NCBI GenBank assembly: GCA_006384855.1 | Contig: VCJN01001601.1 | Span: 62,001-126,000, forward strand | Reading direction: 5' to 3' | DNA length: 64,000 bases | DNA from: Tetraselmis striata | Lineage: Eukaryota > Chlorophyta > Chlorodendrophyceae > Chlorodendrales > Chlorodendraceae | Part shown: in pieces, positions 1 through 10,898 of the stretch | Position numbering within the stretch: the first letter of the stretch is position 1 | Layout: each line of letters starts with the position of its first letter | Program-made: the position numbers and the translations under genes | The notes under the pieces: model-generated | What the model was told of the DNA's origin: nothing | Seen by the model: only the letters and a program-made list of their open reading frames with translations | Databases searched by the model: none

Positions 1-382
1 CAGAATGAAGGGATTCGTGGGGTCGAGTTGCAGTGCCTCCTACAGACATGCAGACTGTTAGGGCGGTGTGGCACATGGGGTGCGAGGTCATGGGGAAGGG
101 TCCCACGCAATGACCGGCAAACCGTCCCTGCTGCCGCAGCAATTAATTGCTGGGTTCGAAGGTGACAAAAATAATACATTGTTTTGCACCGTGGGAGTCG
201 GAAAAGCCAAAGCGGACCCACATTGTGGTCACGGTATACACCAGCATCGCACCTGGTAGAGGCTGCGTGCGCCCGTGATGTCAAGGTCCGCCTCGAGCTT
301 GATGCCTTGTACCAGCAGGTGACGCGCCTTCCCACTCTGTGCTGCGGCGGCTCTGCTCGCACATCAGAAGCACGCCGGTGTG

Positions 383-712
383 TTAGCAACCGCCGCTGTC
401 AATAACAGAGCCGATGCAGAGGGCGGGGATGCCGCACCTGCTGCCAAACATCGCCTTCCCCGTTTTACTCCTCCCGAAAATCCCCTCGCCCGAGGTGTGC
501 GCGTTCATGCCGTCCGTCAGCTGCACGCCTACGCGCGTCAGGCCCGCTGCAGTCATGCCAACTGCCAGCCCAACGAAGGTCACTAGCTCCCGGGTCCCGG
601 TGTTCTTCCAGACTTGCGGCGTGAAGAAGGTGGCCGCTCCGCCTGTCAGCACCTTCACGGGGTGAAGAGGATGTACTGCCAGCCGCCTCCAATGTTCGGC
701 GATACGGGCCAT
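383..712 (-). CDS. Small one-TM protein, unknown function
   Basis: This single-exon reading frame of about 109 residues starts MARIAEHWRRLAVHPLHPVK. The start at 712 is chosen because the codons after it look well conserved in composition and the upstream part of the frame does not. Residues 10-45 (HPLHPVKVLTGG, then TPQVWKNTGTREL) resemble the N-terminal region of small mitochondrial membrane proteins that begin with a short basic helix. A hydrophobic segment follows at about residues 45-65 (VTFVGLAVGMTAAGL). The C-terminal third, after GEGIF, is less protein-like and could instead be read through an intron. A long G tract lies upstream (about 786-812). I do not recognise the family. It may be an accessory subunit of a respiratory complex, but that is only an inference from size, basic N-terminus and single membrane span. 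Confidence 0.4.
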   Translation of the reverse strand: MARIAEHWRRLAVHPLHPVKVLTGGAATFFTPQVWKNTGTRELVTFVGLAVGMTAAGLTRVGVQLTDGMNAHTSGEGIFGRSKTGKAMFGSRCGIPALCIGSVIDSGGC

Positions 713-2300
713 ATGGTGCCGTGGGCTTATCACCGCAAACGGGCCATTATGAATCTACCAATGCGTGGTGTGTGTTTTTTGGTAAAGGGGGGGGGGAGGG
801 GGGGGGGGGGGGAGTCAGCAAGGATCGCTCGACAAGAGCAGGCGAGCACGTCAAGTGACAGCATGGCCGTGGGCACCAAAGGCATAATGTGGAGATCGTC
901 ACCTGAGGAGCATGGCCTGGGCCGTGCTTTGCAACGAAGAGACGCGAAAGGGCGTGGGGTTCCCTTGCCATGGGCACCGGGCGCGCATAGGGTTGCGAGG
1001 TGCCGTCCATTAGCGGGTTGGTAGATGCTTCAGCTCCCACTTTGCACAGGCGCTGGTGGTTACGTGTATCGTTCTCCAGGGGCGCCATGCTTCACAGCGG
1101 CCTGGTTGCGAGCTCGGTGCTCAGGATCGACACGCGCCGGTGGCGGCATGGCAAATGCAATTTCCTCGTCGCTGGCATGACAGCGCCTGCACCCACCTGG
1201 ATAATTCTTGCCGCACTTGCTTTCGGCCTATGAAAGCCACACGTACGCGCACTTGCTGGGTAGCAGTGGGCGGTGCCCGGATGGCCCCCAAATCTTGCAA
1301 GCTGCAAAGCACCTCGTTCGTCAGCGACGGTCGTGCGCCTTTTTTACTTGAGGCCCTTCTATCATGATTATTTCTCGCTATTTATTATTGATTTTCGCTC
1401 CGCACGGGCGATAAAAAATGCCGAGCCGGAGCACCGTTTCAAGCAACCAGTGGCACTGTCACGACAGATAGCGTTCCTCTCGCATAGATTGTCCACCAAG
1501 CGCCGAGTAACGCCTGCTGGAGAGTGATTTATATCCCCTTCACCGATAGCAAGCCAGCTGGTAGAGAAAAGCCCCTGGGGGTTGGGCGGGTGGGGGGCGC
1601 CTTCCCACTTTTTTTCCGGGCTTGCCGGAGGGGGTTGATTTATGTCCACTGATGCTCCAAGGCCGGTCACAGCGTGGACACGCTCTCAACCACAGTAGGC
1701 AGGGAAGTTCTATGTTGTTCGGGTGTGAGTTTCCGCAGGACCAGTGCCCTCAACTGGCGTTGGACGACTTCTCGTGCTACCTGCCCTATCACGGCCCACG
1801 GAAGGATTCCGCTGCAGCGACCGCCTATCGTTTTTTACCCCTTATTTACATGCTGCGCCAGCTAGCGCCAGCCGGTGCCGCCGCCCGCTCGTCTCGACCG
1901 CCCAAAACCCCACCGCCGCCGCGTCATAAGCACGTCAGCGCCTCGACAGCAATTCTACATTTACATCAGTGCCTCAGTGTATGCGCACCAAAAGCAGTAC
2001 TAAAAGCACGAAAAGAAGTGCTAAAAGCCTCGCCAGCAAGACTCGAGGAAATGGTCGACTTGGAATTCAGCGTCCATGTACAGCGGAGTGCCTCTCATTA
2101 CGGCGGTACATATAGATGAAATCGATATATTAATCGGGATCAGTATAAGAGTAGGTCGCCACAGGAAGTAGCGCAGGTACTGTACATGTAGGCGGAGGTA
2201 CAGGTAAACTCATACCCCTTGTCATGGTTGTCATCACAATTCCATTACTACTCTTAATGTCTTAACTACTGGCTCGGTGACTCGGTCAGACGTATAGCTG
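713..2300. other. No supported gene
   Basis: Short overlapping frames occur in all phases, with no recognisable domain and no convincing splice pairs. A near-continuous G tract lies at about 786-812. From about 2,120 onward the base composition becomes AT-rich. Confidence 0.5.
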
Positions 2301-2317
2301 ATTGGATACCGGTATTT

Positions 2318-3275
2318 TTTGTTTGGGGGGGTATTAATTTATAGTAAAATACTATTAATTATTGTATTACTTTTCGGGTGGTTTCCTGATCGCCTGATCA
2401 TGTGACTGTATGATATCTATTAGCGACTAATTATTGCTGCTTTTATTTTGGTGATTTCCGATATCGCCTTCTGCTGCTAGCTCATGTAAATAATATGTGA
2501 TTATTGCTACAGCCAGGTACTTTACTGGTAAAGTAGTCGCTAATATTAGTTTCGGGCAAGTAGCGTGCGGCGGGCCTTTACTTAAGTAATAGTTTCGGGC
2601 TTTCGGGCGTGCGGCGGGCCTGGAGCCGCATCAAGCGGCGGAAAACCGCCTAGCGGCCGTCGCCTAGTGTTTCGACCGCCTTCCGTACCGCCGAAAGGCT
2701 CCAGAAAGTATACAACACCTGTCGCCACGTCGCGAGCAGGCGGCCATGGTGACTTTTTGCGCGATGAGCCAGCGTCTTGCCGCGGTGCTTGTCTTGTGGA
2801 GCAAATAAATAAACTCTGTTCATAAGCGCGTGGCCGCTGTCCAAAGGCCGTGCTTCTTACTTTATATACTCTGAAGCATGACAATGTTGTCAAGCCTTTG
2901 TTCTGCTATGTCAATGTGCGCCTACTTGAAAATTATGATCATGATGTGTTGAACATGGTCGAGGATGCCATGCTAGACGCCATTGAGGCTGATGACAAGC
3001 TCGCTAGGCATGGCGCAAGACCCCCAGCAACCCCTGCCGGTGACTACGATATTGTTCTAGAGTGATGTTGGGATGCTACCTATATCTAGAACTGTCGTTC
3101 TATGGATGTAACCATTCCCGACCTCCCATTGTCGACTGCTGTGATTTGCAAGCTCCTTGATGCATGCATGCTGCACACTGCAGCAAAATAATACTCAGCA
3201 ACATTCTTCAGACCAAGAAAAATTCGAATTGAGGGGGTATCAATTAATATAGTAAAATACTACTAATTTATTTTT
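2318..3275. repeat. AT-rich segment bounded by two related palindromic motifs
   Basis: A block at about 2,326-2,362 and another at about 3,232-3,270 share a G-run followed by an AT-rich palindrome around TAGTAAAATACTA. The two copies are in the same orientation and about 0.9 kb apart. Between them lie a copy of a dispersed motif (about 2,449-2,490) and a short open frame (2850-3065) with no recognised homology. This could be a non-autonomous element with related ends, but I cannot define exact termini or a target duplication. Confidence 0.3.
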
Positions 3276-3539
3276 CAAAAAGTTACGGTAATTTTGTCAT
3301 GTCACCTATAGTAAGACGTACGACAGGATGAGTCTACTCCTGCTGCCAATACATAATATATTCATATGTGCTTGTAGCCGCCGACGTACCTTGCTGTAGA
3401 CTCGTAGCGACTAGATAGTGGTATCGATATGCGATGACTGATTTATTTTTACATCAGTGCTTTAACATATAGCAAATAGCCCCGCCCGCTTTTGCCGCCG
3501 TTGGGTCAAGCGTCACCATTCGCAAACGAAATGCGTATT

Positions 3540-4919
3540 GTCACCTTGGTTCTTCGTCCCCGTTCGGCGCCCTTCCTTTTGGGCATGCATCATTCGGCGC
3601 TGCCGCCCTTGTGGTTGGCCAAGCTGTGACTTTCCTCCGTGCTCAACATGCCAGCCACCCTCAGCGACGCCGGCGCGTTCCTTTCCGAGCCGTCGGGCGT
3701 ATCCAGTCCTCATACCTTCTACCTTGTTGGGGCGTCCTCGATTCACCAGGCTTTGGCCACCCCGCCCGGCGTTGGCGCCCGATGCCGGCGCCAACGTGTC
3801 GGTGCCGATGTGGGCTGTCGAGCTTCGCGCTGCTCATACCCGTGTCGTTGACGAGTGGGGAGACGCGGTCCTGGAGGAGCTAGCGGGGCCGTTGGCCTCC
3901 GCACTAATAAAGTTGCTCCCCTCCAAGCGCTCTCACGTTGCCCGTGCCGGTTGCTCGGCCGTTGGGCGGGGCTGAGCCGGCGTCTGCGATGCGCTCGGCG
4001 GCCGACCTCCAAGCTATCCCGCATTACTCGGACTTCCCCTTGCACTCCATACATGCGGAAAGTCTAGGAAACCCTGAGCCACCGCATCCACACGGTCCGC
4101 TTCGCAAAGCCTGATGCGCGTATGCCTACAAGCGGCCCTGGCAGTAACCGCTTCCGGGGCCGCCTCTTACGCGCTGCGACAGCGTTCTTGGTGACTGATC
4201 CTCCAAGTGAGGGTCGCCTTGGTGAAGTCCGTGAGCGTTCCCCTGAGAACTACGATTCCATGTTATGCGTTGCCGCTTGCCGCCCATTTGGCCTTCCGGC
4301 GGCTCCTGTCCTCTCCCTTATTGGTGGCGAGCCTTGCCCTTGTGCTTTTTGCTCCTTCTCGGTACAAGGCATGCTGGCCCGTTTTGAGGATGCTGGCGTG
4401 GAATTCACTCCTGCTTTAGCTCGGGCGGCGGTCGCTTACGCTGATCACGTGGCACGTTGCTCCGGGGGCGACTCCAATCACGCCGCACACGAGTGGGCGG
4501 CACATGGCCTTTCCGACGCTTGCCACGACGTGAAGTCCGCCCTGGGCGTGCTGGGTAGTGTCCAGATCCTCACGGACCCGTCGGTGCTTGTTTCACTTCC
4601 GAAGGGCAGCGACGGCCGGCCGGCCGATGTTGGGCTTTTTGGGTATGGTGGTATCCGCGGGAACACGGTTGCTGTCGATACCACCATTGCCCCTATCCTC
4701 GGCGTGTCAAGCTCGGATCCAACGACTGCATTGCGGGCTGCAGAGCGCCACAAAATCCAAAAACATGACGAGGGTGTACGAAACACCGCCGGCATGCTTC
4801 GCTATGTTCCACATCCTTTTGCCGTCTCCGAGTTTGGCTCGTTGGCCCCGCACGCTGAGGCCTTCTTGGTGGACCTCGCGAAAGCTAGCCACACACACAT
4901 TGGCCAGAAAATCGGCTAG
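3540..4919 (+). mobile_element. LINE-like 3' fragment with putative restriction-like endonuclease domain
   Basis: The best-supported part is the 265-residue frame at 4122-4919. Its C-terminal half has the order RPADVGLF, then VAVDTTIAPI, then RAAERHKIQKHD, followed by a PFAVSEFGSLAPHAEAFL block. This resembles the PD-(D/E)XK-like region found at the C-terminus of reverse-transcriptase proteins in several non-LTR retroelement families, where D, D and K residues are spaced this way. No reverse-transcriptase motif is visible upstream. Only a weak in-phase stretch (about 3,780-3,870, LRAAHTRVVDEW) may be related. I read it as a truncated 3' piece of a non-LTR element. The assignment rests on motif spacing alone. 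Confidence 0.35.
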
Positions 4920-5452
4920 CTCTTGTCTGCGTGGCGCCGCCGTTTCTCCTTGCTCATCAATGTGGCACATGCAAACAACGTTCTTGGCGGGGTCGCGGCG
5001 GCGCGCACGGCACGTGATGGTGCTCCTGCGCGTGCGTCGCGTCGCTTGTCGGCATGTGTTGCTATGACCGGGGTCATCGGCTGCAAGCGTACTCGCCGCG
5101 GCTGATGGCCTACCCCGGGGCGGTGGTCCCCATTGGTTTCATGTTCCCCTTTCGGTCTTTCTGGTCGTTCCTTGGCTTCAATGCTTCCCTTGACCCTATG
5201 GTACGTAACAACTCGACGTATAATGAATATAAACAGCAACCCGTACACTATATCCATCCGTACTCGTATAGCGTTCGGGCTAATAAAAGTTCGCCCCGGG
5301 ACATCGGCCGAAGCCGCCCCAACACCTGACCTCTTGCGCCAACTGCAGTCGTAGGTCTGGCATAGCCCTCAGACCATTGCCTCATTCGAACCCCGAAGGG
5401 CCAATGCATCAACCGGGTTAACCCAGGACACGCCGGGACGATAGTGCCGAAA

Positions 5453-5529
5453 TACATCGGCGACGAGGAATCGATACCCGGACCTCTCGCGTACGAGACG
5501 ACCGCTCAACCGAGCGGACAAGGGATGTA
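5453..5529 (-). other. tRNA-like relic (possible SINE head)
   Basis: Read on the minus strand, this 77-nt segment folds like a degenerate tRNA. It has a perfect 6-bp acceptor-like stem (TACATC with GATGTA), a D-arm-like hairpin (CCGCTC-GGTT-GAGCGG), an anticodon-arm-like hairpin (TCTCG-TACG-CGAGA) and a T-arm-like GGGTATCGATTCC that matches the B-box consensus with one extra base. The D loop and anticodon loop are too short for a working tRNA. A second B-box-like GGGGTTCGAAT lies on the same strand just downstream (about 5,388-5,400). A tRNA-derived SINE or tRNA pseudogene is more likely than a functional tRNA. Confidence 0.35.
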
Positions 5530-6450
5530 CCGTTCGGGCTACTGTAATACGGGTGCGTGACTTTCGAGCGAATCCTCCGGAATTCCAGGACCTTTTCGAG
5601 TTTTATTATCCGACTACATATCACATTATTTAATTTTCAGATTAACCCTGCGCCCCATGGCCTGCTATGAACTAACCGGCATTTTCAGATCCACCCCGGT
5701 CTTCTGCTGTACTCCGCAAGCTGCGTGCACCCACGTTGATATCTGATATAGCAACGCTCAGGCGTATTTTTAAGATAATTTAATGTAGTCGCTAATTATT
5801 CGATCGGAGCGCGTGAAGCGGCTGGAAGGGTGAGCAGCGCCAGCAAGCCTCTGCGACGACACTACGACGGGACGTCGCCGGGTCCTGTTCAACCACCGCT
5901 CTACCGCCGGGGGCACCACGAAGGCGCATACGGAGCAACCCGAGGGCAGCGGCAGGCACGCACGGAACAACCCTCTGCAGCACACCTACGCGCGCACTGT
6001 TGTGAAAGTATGCATTCCACAGAGACAAGCCAGTCCCTGGACACCCCACTCCTTAAGGTGATCCCGCGCCCCATGCCGGTGCTCGCCTCGTCTATTGGAG
6101 GCTCAGGAGCTGTGGCCATACGATTACGAGTACAGCCATACCAGCGGGTGGGTGTCGCTGGCGTCTGCGGTGAAATGAGACCACGGCGCGGGAAGGGGGG
6201 GGGGCGGAGGGTTACCACCTGGGTCCCACCTTCACCAGGGGCCAAACAGTCTTCCATCTATCTTCCGAGCTGTGCCCGGCTGGAACACCCTCTCAGTAAA
6301 TTCTCTACTTTGGCAACAACTGGGTGCAGTGCCCTGTATGTCACTGGTACAAGTCGCGTCGTGTGAGCTTTCACGGCGTCAGAATGCGGTAGGGGAATGG
6401 GATTTTTTGTCGCTTCACGGATTATCTCTCCCTGACACTTTTAAACTAGC

Positions 6451-6460
6451 CTATATAAGG
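6451..6460 (+). promoter_or_regulatory. TATA-like sequence upstream of the MAEA-type exon
   Basis: The string CTATATAAGG lies 30 bases before the first well-supported exon (6491). If it is a real TATA box, transcription would start near the exon start and no in-frame ATG would follow, so it may be chance sequence in an intron. It is listed because it bears on where the gene begins. Confidence 0.25.
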
Positions 6461-6490
6461 CGTACACTGTACCTTCGTCATGGCTCGCAG

Positions 6491-7896
6491 GTACCATATG
6501 ATTCGCTGCGCCGCAATGTGCGCGACCGGAAGCACATTGTTGAGGGCATAAGAAGCGCGGTGCTCAGCTTGGAGGCCAGTGCTAGCAACAAACTCAGCAA
6601 TGAAGAGAGGCTGCAGGATATCGACAAGCTCATCTCCAAGCTGAAACGCATGAAGCGCAAGGTGGGTATTTTGTGTTGATTCCTGCTGATTGCTGCTACC
6701 TGGATATCATGCTCCCAGTTGTGCCTCCTGCATCATCCGACCAACCTCGTTTTGTGGGGTCGATGGGTCTGCAGCTTGTAGAGACAGGGAAGGCTGAAGA
6801 CGAGGACGCCAATCGCTGTGTCCACCGTCTACGCCATCTCATCTCCATCGGACCCCAGGTCCCAGACCAACACATTCCTTGGAACAAGCAGCGGCTGAAC
6901 CCAATCCTGCTCGATCATCTTCTTCGTGCTGGCCATCAGAACTCTGCCGCCAGCTTGGCGTCGGAGACTGGCGTGAAGGTATGCCGCTGCAAACCCCTCG
7001 ACTCATGCATGAGGTCGGCGGTGTTTGATTTCCATTGATAGGTATCCTGATGCAACGGCCCATTGCAAATTTGCGCAGGACCTCGCCGACACGGAGATTT
7101 TCGCTGCGGCTCAGGGTGTGGTCAAGGCACTCAAGTCCCGGGATTGCAGCGTGGCTCTCGCCTGGTGCGCCGAGAACAAATCGCGATTGAAAAAAGTCGG
7201 CAGCAACCTGGAGTTCAAGTTGAGGGTGCAGGACTTCATTGAGCTAGTGCGCAAGAATACGAAGATGGAGGCAATCAAATATGCCCGGAAGCATCTGTCG
7301 CCGTGGGCTACCAGCGAGATGCAAGACTTGCAGCGGGCGATGGCGGCGCTGGCTTTTCAGCCGGAGACGGATTGCTTCCCGTACATGGTCCTCTTCGATC
7401 CTTCGCAATGGGACATCCTCATCAATCACTTCCTGCAGGAGCTTTACCGGCTGAACAGCCTGACGCCGACATCCCTGCTGCAGATCCACCTTCAGGCGGG
7501 GCTGTCTGCGCTGAAGACGCCAAACAGCTGCAACAACAACCACAATAAAGAGGACCCCCTCAGCCAGCCCCAGTTCAAGGAGCTGGCCATGGGGCTGCCC
7601 ACCGCCAAGCACGGGCGCTCCAAGCTGGTGTGCAGCGTGACTAGGGAGATGATGAACGAACACAACCCTCCCATGGTCATGCCCAATGGCTACGTGTACA
7701 GCCAGAAGGCAGTGTCCAAAATCGCCATGGAGAACGGCGGCAAGATGGTCTGCCCAATTACAGGTGAGCAAGGGCATCATCGTGTTTGCGCACCACGCAT
7801 TCCACATTTTCCGCCACATCTGACGCCGCTGCCACACCCCCGCCTCCAGGTGAAACATGCTCGCTGGATGCGCTGAAACGAGCCTATCTCGCGTAA
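6491..7896 (+). CDS. MAEA: MAEA/Gid9-like subunit of the GID/CTLH E3 ubiquitin ligase
   Basis: I can join four exons in phase: 6491-6661, 6775-6978, 7079-7763 and 7850-7896 (stop TAA). The first begins VPYDSLRRN, the conserved core of MAEA N-termini, so an upstream exon with the start codon is missing. Exon 2 carries HLISIG and RLNPILLDHLLRAG, the LisH-like region. Exon 3 carries DLADTEIFAAAQGVVKAL (CTLH) and ARKHLSPW (CRA). It then has the Gid-type RING-like module with C and H residues in LVCSVTREMMNEHNPPMVMP and KMVCPIT. The last exon gives GETCSLDALKRAYLA, the closing pattern seen in plant homologues. In known systems MAEA pairs with RMND5 as the catalytic core of the CTLH ligase in nucleus and cytosol. 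Identification is strong; the 5' end is incomplete. Confidence 0.85.
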
Positions 7897-8140
7897 TTTG
7901 CGAGCATGTCCAAGGAGTTTCCGCCCAACCTGCAAGGTGGAGGCTATTGGAGACCTTGACATGATGATGGGTTATCTTGTTTCAGAACGGGCGACTCGAG
8001 ATTGAGGGCTGGAATACCAAGATGTAAAATACACCAGTAGAAAGGCCCGCACAACAGTCTTTGCATGTCTACGTTTTCGGCCGCATCGCCACGTCAGCAG
8101 CTTCGGCGGTTGGAATGTCGGAATGTGCGATGAGGGTGCG

Positions 8141-8171
<31 letters not shown>

Positions 8172-9795
8172 GGGGTATCACAGTGTCCTTATCGTACACC
8201 ACCAGTTTGAATCTCCGTGAGTATAAACGAGCGGGATGAGGAGGGGGGGGGGGGCAATATGTTTCCTCACACTATGTACCCTGAGGCCTCTCGACGCGCG
8301 CCTGATCTCCTGACGAAAAGCGGTTGTACTCGCATTTCACAGCCAAGTTGTACTGTCCTTTGGGGGCGCTAGCTAGGCGCTGCCTGTAGTTTGCATGTGA
8401 TTTTGGGTACCTGTGGAGGACAAACCTACCATGTACCCTATATGACGCCCTAGCAGGTAGCCCAATGGATCAGCCCATTGGGCTGGGGCTGCACGCCACT
8501 GCAGCGCCAGCTGAAACCCGCCGGCCCTATTGAGGGCGCATGGAATGCATATAGCGTTTTCGGGCGAGTGGGCTAGTTTTGGAGCCGGCCGTATCTGCAG
8601 CTTCGGACCGTTTTGCGCGATAAGACACGCTATGGGTTGTACCTAGGCGGCCGTGTAGGTAACATACATCGTCCATACCCTGTTATACAATTAGCTCAAA
8701 TGGTGTGAGGTGGTATGTGTGTGACCTGTTGCATGTACAATGGACCAACAAGTGATATTTGCCTCATTAGATGGTGTTGGCGGCGTTGCGAGCACTGGCG
8801 ATGTGGAGAGTGTGTAGAGCACGCCTTTGCAAATCTGTTCCGTGATAAGGATGAATAGAGCTGGCTTTGGCGTGGGACTGTACACATGCATCGCATTCAC
8901 ATGCACACCATAAATGCACACCCTCTTGACATTGGCACCTCGAGTTCAACACTGACACTGAACGGCGAAACACACACAGATGGCTCTTATAGCAAGAACA
9001 CAGCCAATGCCATTACAGCCTGTCTCCCGGCACACAGGGCGTCATGTCTACGTATCACAGATGGAAGGGCGCGGCCAGATATGAAGGCGGGGCGGTTTGA
9101 CAACCCACCGATATAAAATCGCCAATTCAAAAACGCGCAAATGCTTTGTGAAGCACTGAAGCAAATAGGACGTGCAAGTTGTTGCAGTGATGCCTGCCCC
9201 CTCTCTATTTCTCTTTATGTGAATATGTGGCCGGCACATTACGAATAAGCATTCTCCAGCAGGCGATAGCAGGGAGAGATTGGCACCCTGAAACACTGTT
9301 TCATGAAATGCTAACAATGCCACGGGCTTGGTTGCCAATATAGTCCATGCACAGCCCCTGCACCGCCACGGACCCCCAACTTCCCATGAATACTCGTAGA
9401 AGGCTTGAGGTCTGTCATAGCGTCATCACGGCACAAAGCGTATGCGCGATCCTACCCAGCAGCACCCTGCAGCAACATTGGTATGTAATATCGGATCGGA
9501 TTTCCTGTAAATACACATGCACATGCAAAACTTGCAGCATGTGTGTGGCGATATTGCAAGTACTCGCCATCTGAGGCGCCGCGAGTACGGGCATGATTTC
9601 ACACTGTATCGGTATGCTCACGTGCCTGAAGGAGGAGGATTGAGGGGGGTGCCGTAGTGTAGAATGCTCAGTTACACTCGGAGACAATGCCCGTTACGTA
9701 ATCCTTACACCTGCCCTTCGCCAGGCAGGGCTGACGCCCCCGGCGGCTGCCGTGGCGAATTAAATAGTCCAGGTGCCAGCACGGGCGCTGTGCAC
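7897..9795. other. Intergenic, with G tracts and a small hairpin
   Basis: This holds the 3' side of the MAEA-type gene and the downstream flank of the SERF gene. Visible features are a TG repeat running into a long G tract (about 8,138-8,176), another G tract (about 8,241-8,253) and an inverted repeat AGCCCAATGG/CCATTGGGCT at 8459-8483. The short frames have no recognisable domain. Confidence 0.45.
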
Positions 9796-10095
9796 TTAGG
9801 CCCCCTTCGCAGCCGCCGCCGCTTTCTTCGCGGCTTTTTCCTGCAGTGCCTTGGCGTCCCTGGCAGCGGGTCGAGGGAAAGGCGGCGGCCAGCCTGGGTC
9901 AGCGGCAATGTGATAGTGTGGCAAGGTGCTCGCAATTGACTAGGCAGTGTCCCCCTGGGGGCCTGTAGCTGGCACGCACCGTTCTCTCCGCTGAGAGGCA
10001 CTCAAACCATCCTTCGCTTTTGAAGTCTGCCCCTGCGCCGCAGCCCGGTTGGCGGCGCGGGCCCTGTCGACGTCACGCTTGTTACCGCGGGACAT
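9796..10095 (-). CDS. SERF: SERF/4F5-family small basic protein
   Basis: Two exons join in phase on the minus strand: 10095-9980 and 9859-9796, giving 59 residues. The protein opens MSRGNKRDVDRARAANR, the family signature of the 4F5/SERF N-terminus. It continues with KDGLSASQRRERDAKALQEK and ends in an alanine-lysine tail (AAKKAAAAAKGA). The junction splits an arginine codon (CG|G) with a consensus donor (GTGCGT) and acceptor (CTGCCAG). SERF proteins are small, disordered and highly charged, and animal homologues modify protein aggregation. The length and composition match the family. A double palindrome resembling heat-shock elements sits a few bases upstream of the start codon. Confidence 0.85.
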
Positions 10096-10096
10096 G

Positions 10097-10115
10097 TTCT
10101 AGAAGAGTTCTAGAA
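10097..10115 (-). promoter_or_regulatory. Heat-shock-element-like double palindrome
   Basis: Two copies of TTCTAGAA are separated by GAG, directly upstream of the SERF start codon. TTC and GAA blocks in alternation are the core of heat-shock elements, but the spacing between the two palindromes is 3 rather than 2 bases and the position is very close to the ATG. Suggestive only. Confidence 0.25.
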
Positions 10116-10898
10116 GGTGGAAAAATGAATTTGCTGCATCCTACTGCCGCGCTTTCGGCTCTTGTGTCGTCAGCCATGTCGCGCACGCATTCTGGCCGGC
10201 CATCATCCTGGCGAGGCCGCGCGCCAAAGCATTATTTTCACGTCGTCATCGTCATCACCGTCATCAGGTGATCAAGCCAACGGTCCCCAGCAAGCGAGAT
10301 CTATCTATACTACTGTGTTCGTACTGGCAACTTCGTAATATATCATCGGGTACAAGGCAAGCCGAGCCGCGCAGCGACGCATTTTGGGATACGAGGAGCG
10401 GCAAGAAACCCTATATACGTACAGTGTTGAAATCGACGCCGCTGTCCATAGTACTTTAACGCGCGCGTATTAGATGGCCGCCGCCTCCGCGGCCATCCGC
10501 TCCGCCGCTCACCAGTATGATCCCAAAGCGAGAGCCTTGGGTTGGGTGCACCTGCACCCCAGCTCAACGCTCGGCGGCCGTCACTGCCAGTGCTGCAGCC
10601 TGCCTGCAGAGCATCTGAGGTCTAGTTCCATTTGCGAAATCACTGCTTGAAGAAGCAGTTGCGCTGGCGCGCGTACAGGGGCGCTGGTGGGCGGCGTCGG
10701 GCTCCCCTCTCCGGCAGAAATAACAAATCGCGGTAAATCTGAGCGCGAGCCGCAGCACAATACAGCTGGGCACAGGTCCGCAGGTTTCCTCAGGGACTCT
10801 GAGCCACAGCATACTTTACCAACTCTGCTGCCACCTACCCCGTGTTCGCAAGATAAGGCCGTCTTATTCCTGCTCCGCCTTGACCGGAACGCGGCAAG
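10116..10898. other. Intergenic region between divergent SERF and U2AF35 genes
   Basis: About 0.8 kb separates two genes pointing away from each other, so it should hold both promoters. No clear TATA box or further coding region is visible. Confidence 0.4.

Larger units (their letters stand above)
4920..6490. other. Spacer with no supported gene
   Basis: Apart from the tRNA-like relic at 5453-5529, I see no coding region here with recognisable domains. The 5' exon or exons of the MAEA-type gene should lie at the right end of this stretch, but I could not identify them. Confidence 0.4.

Noticed and set aside
5453-5529. Functional tRNA gene on the minus strand
   Set aside because: The D and anticodon loops are only four bases and the T arm has an extra base, so it is recorded as a relic instead.
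7777-8202. Extra 3' exons of the MAEA-type gene (for example NGRLEIEGWNTKM before a stop at about 8,026)
   Set aside because: The exon at 7850-7896 gives the expected family C-terminus and a stop in phase, so later segments are better read as 3' UTR.
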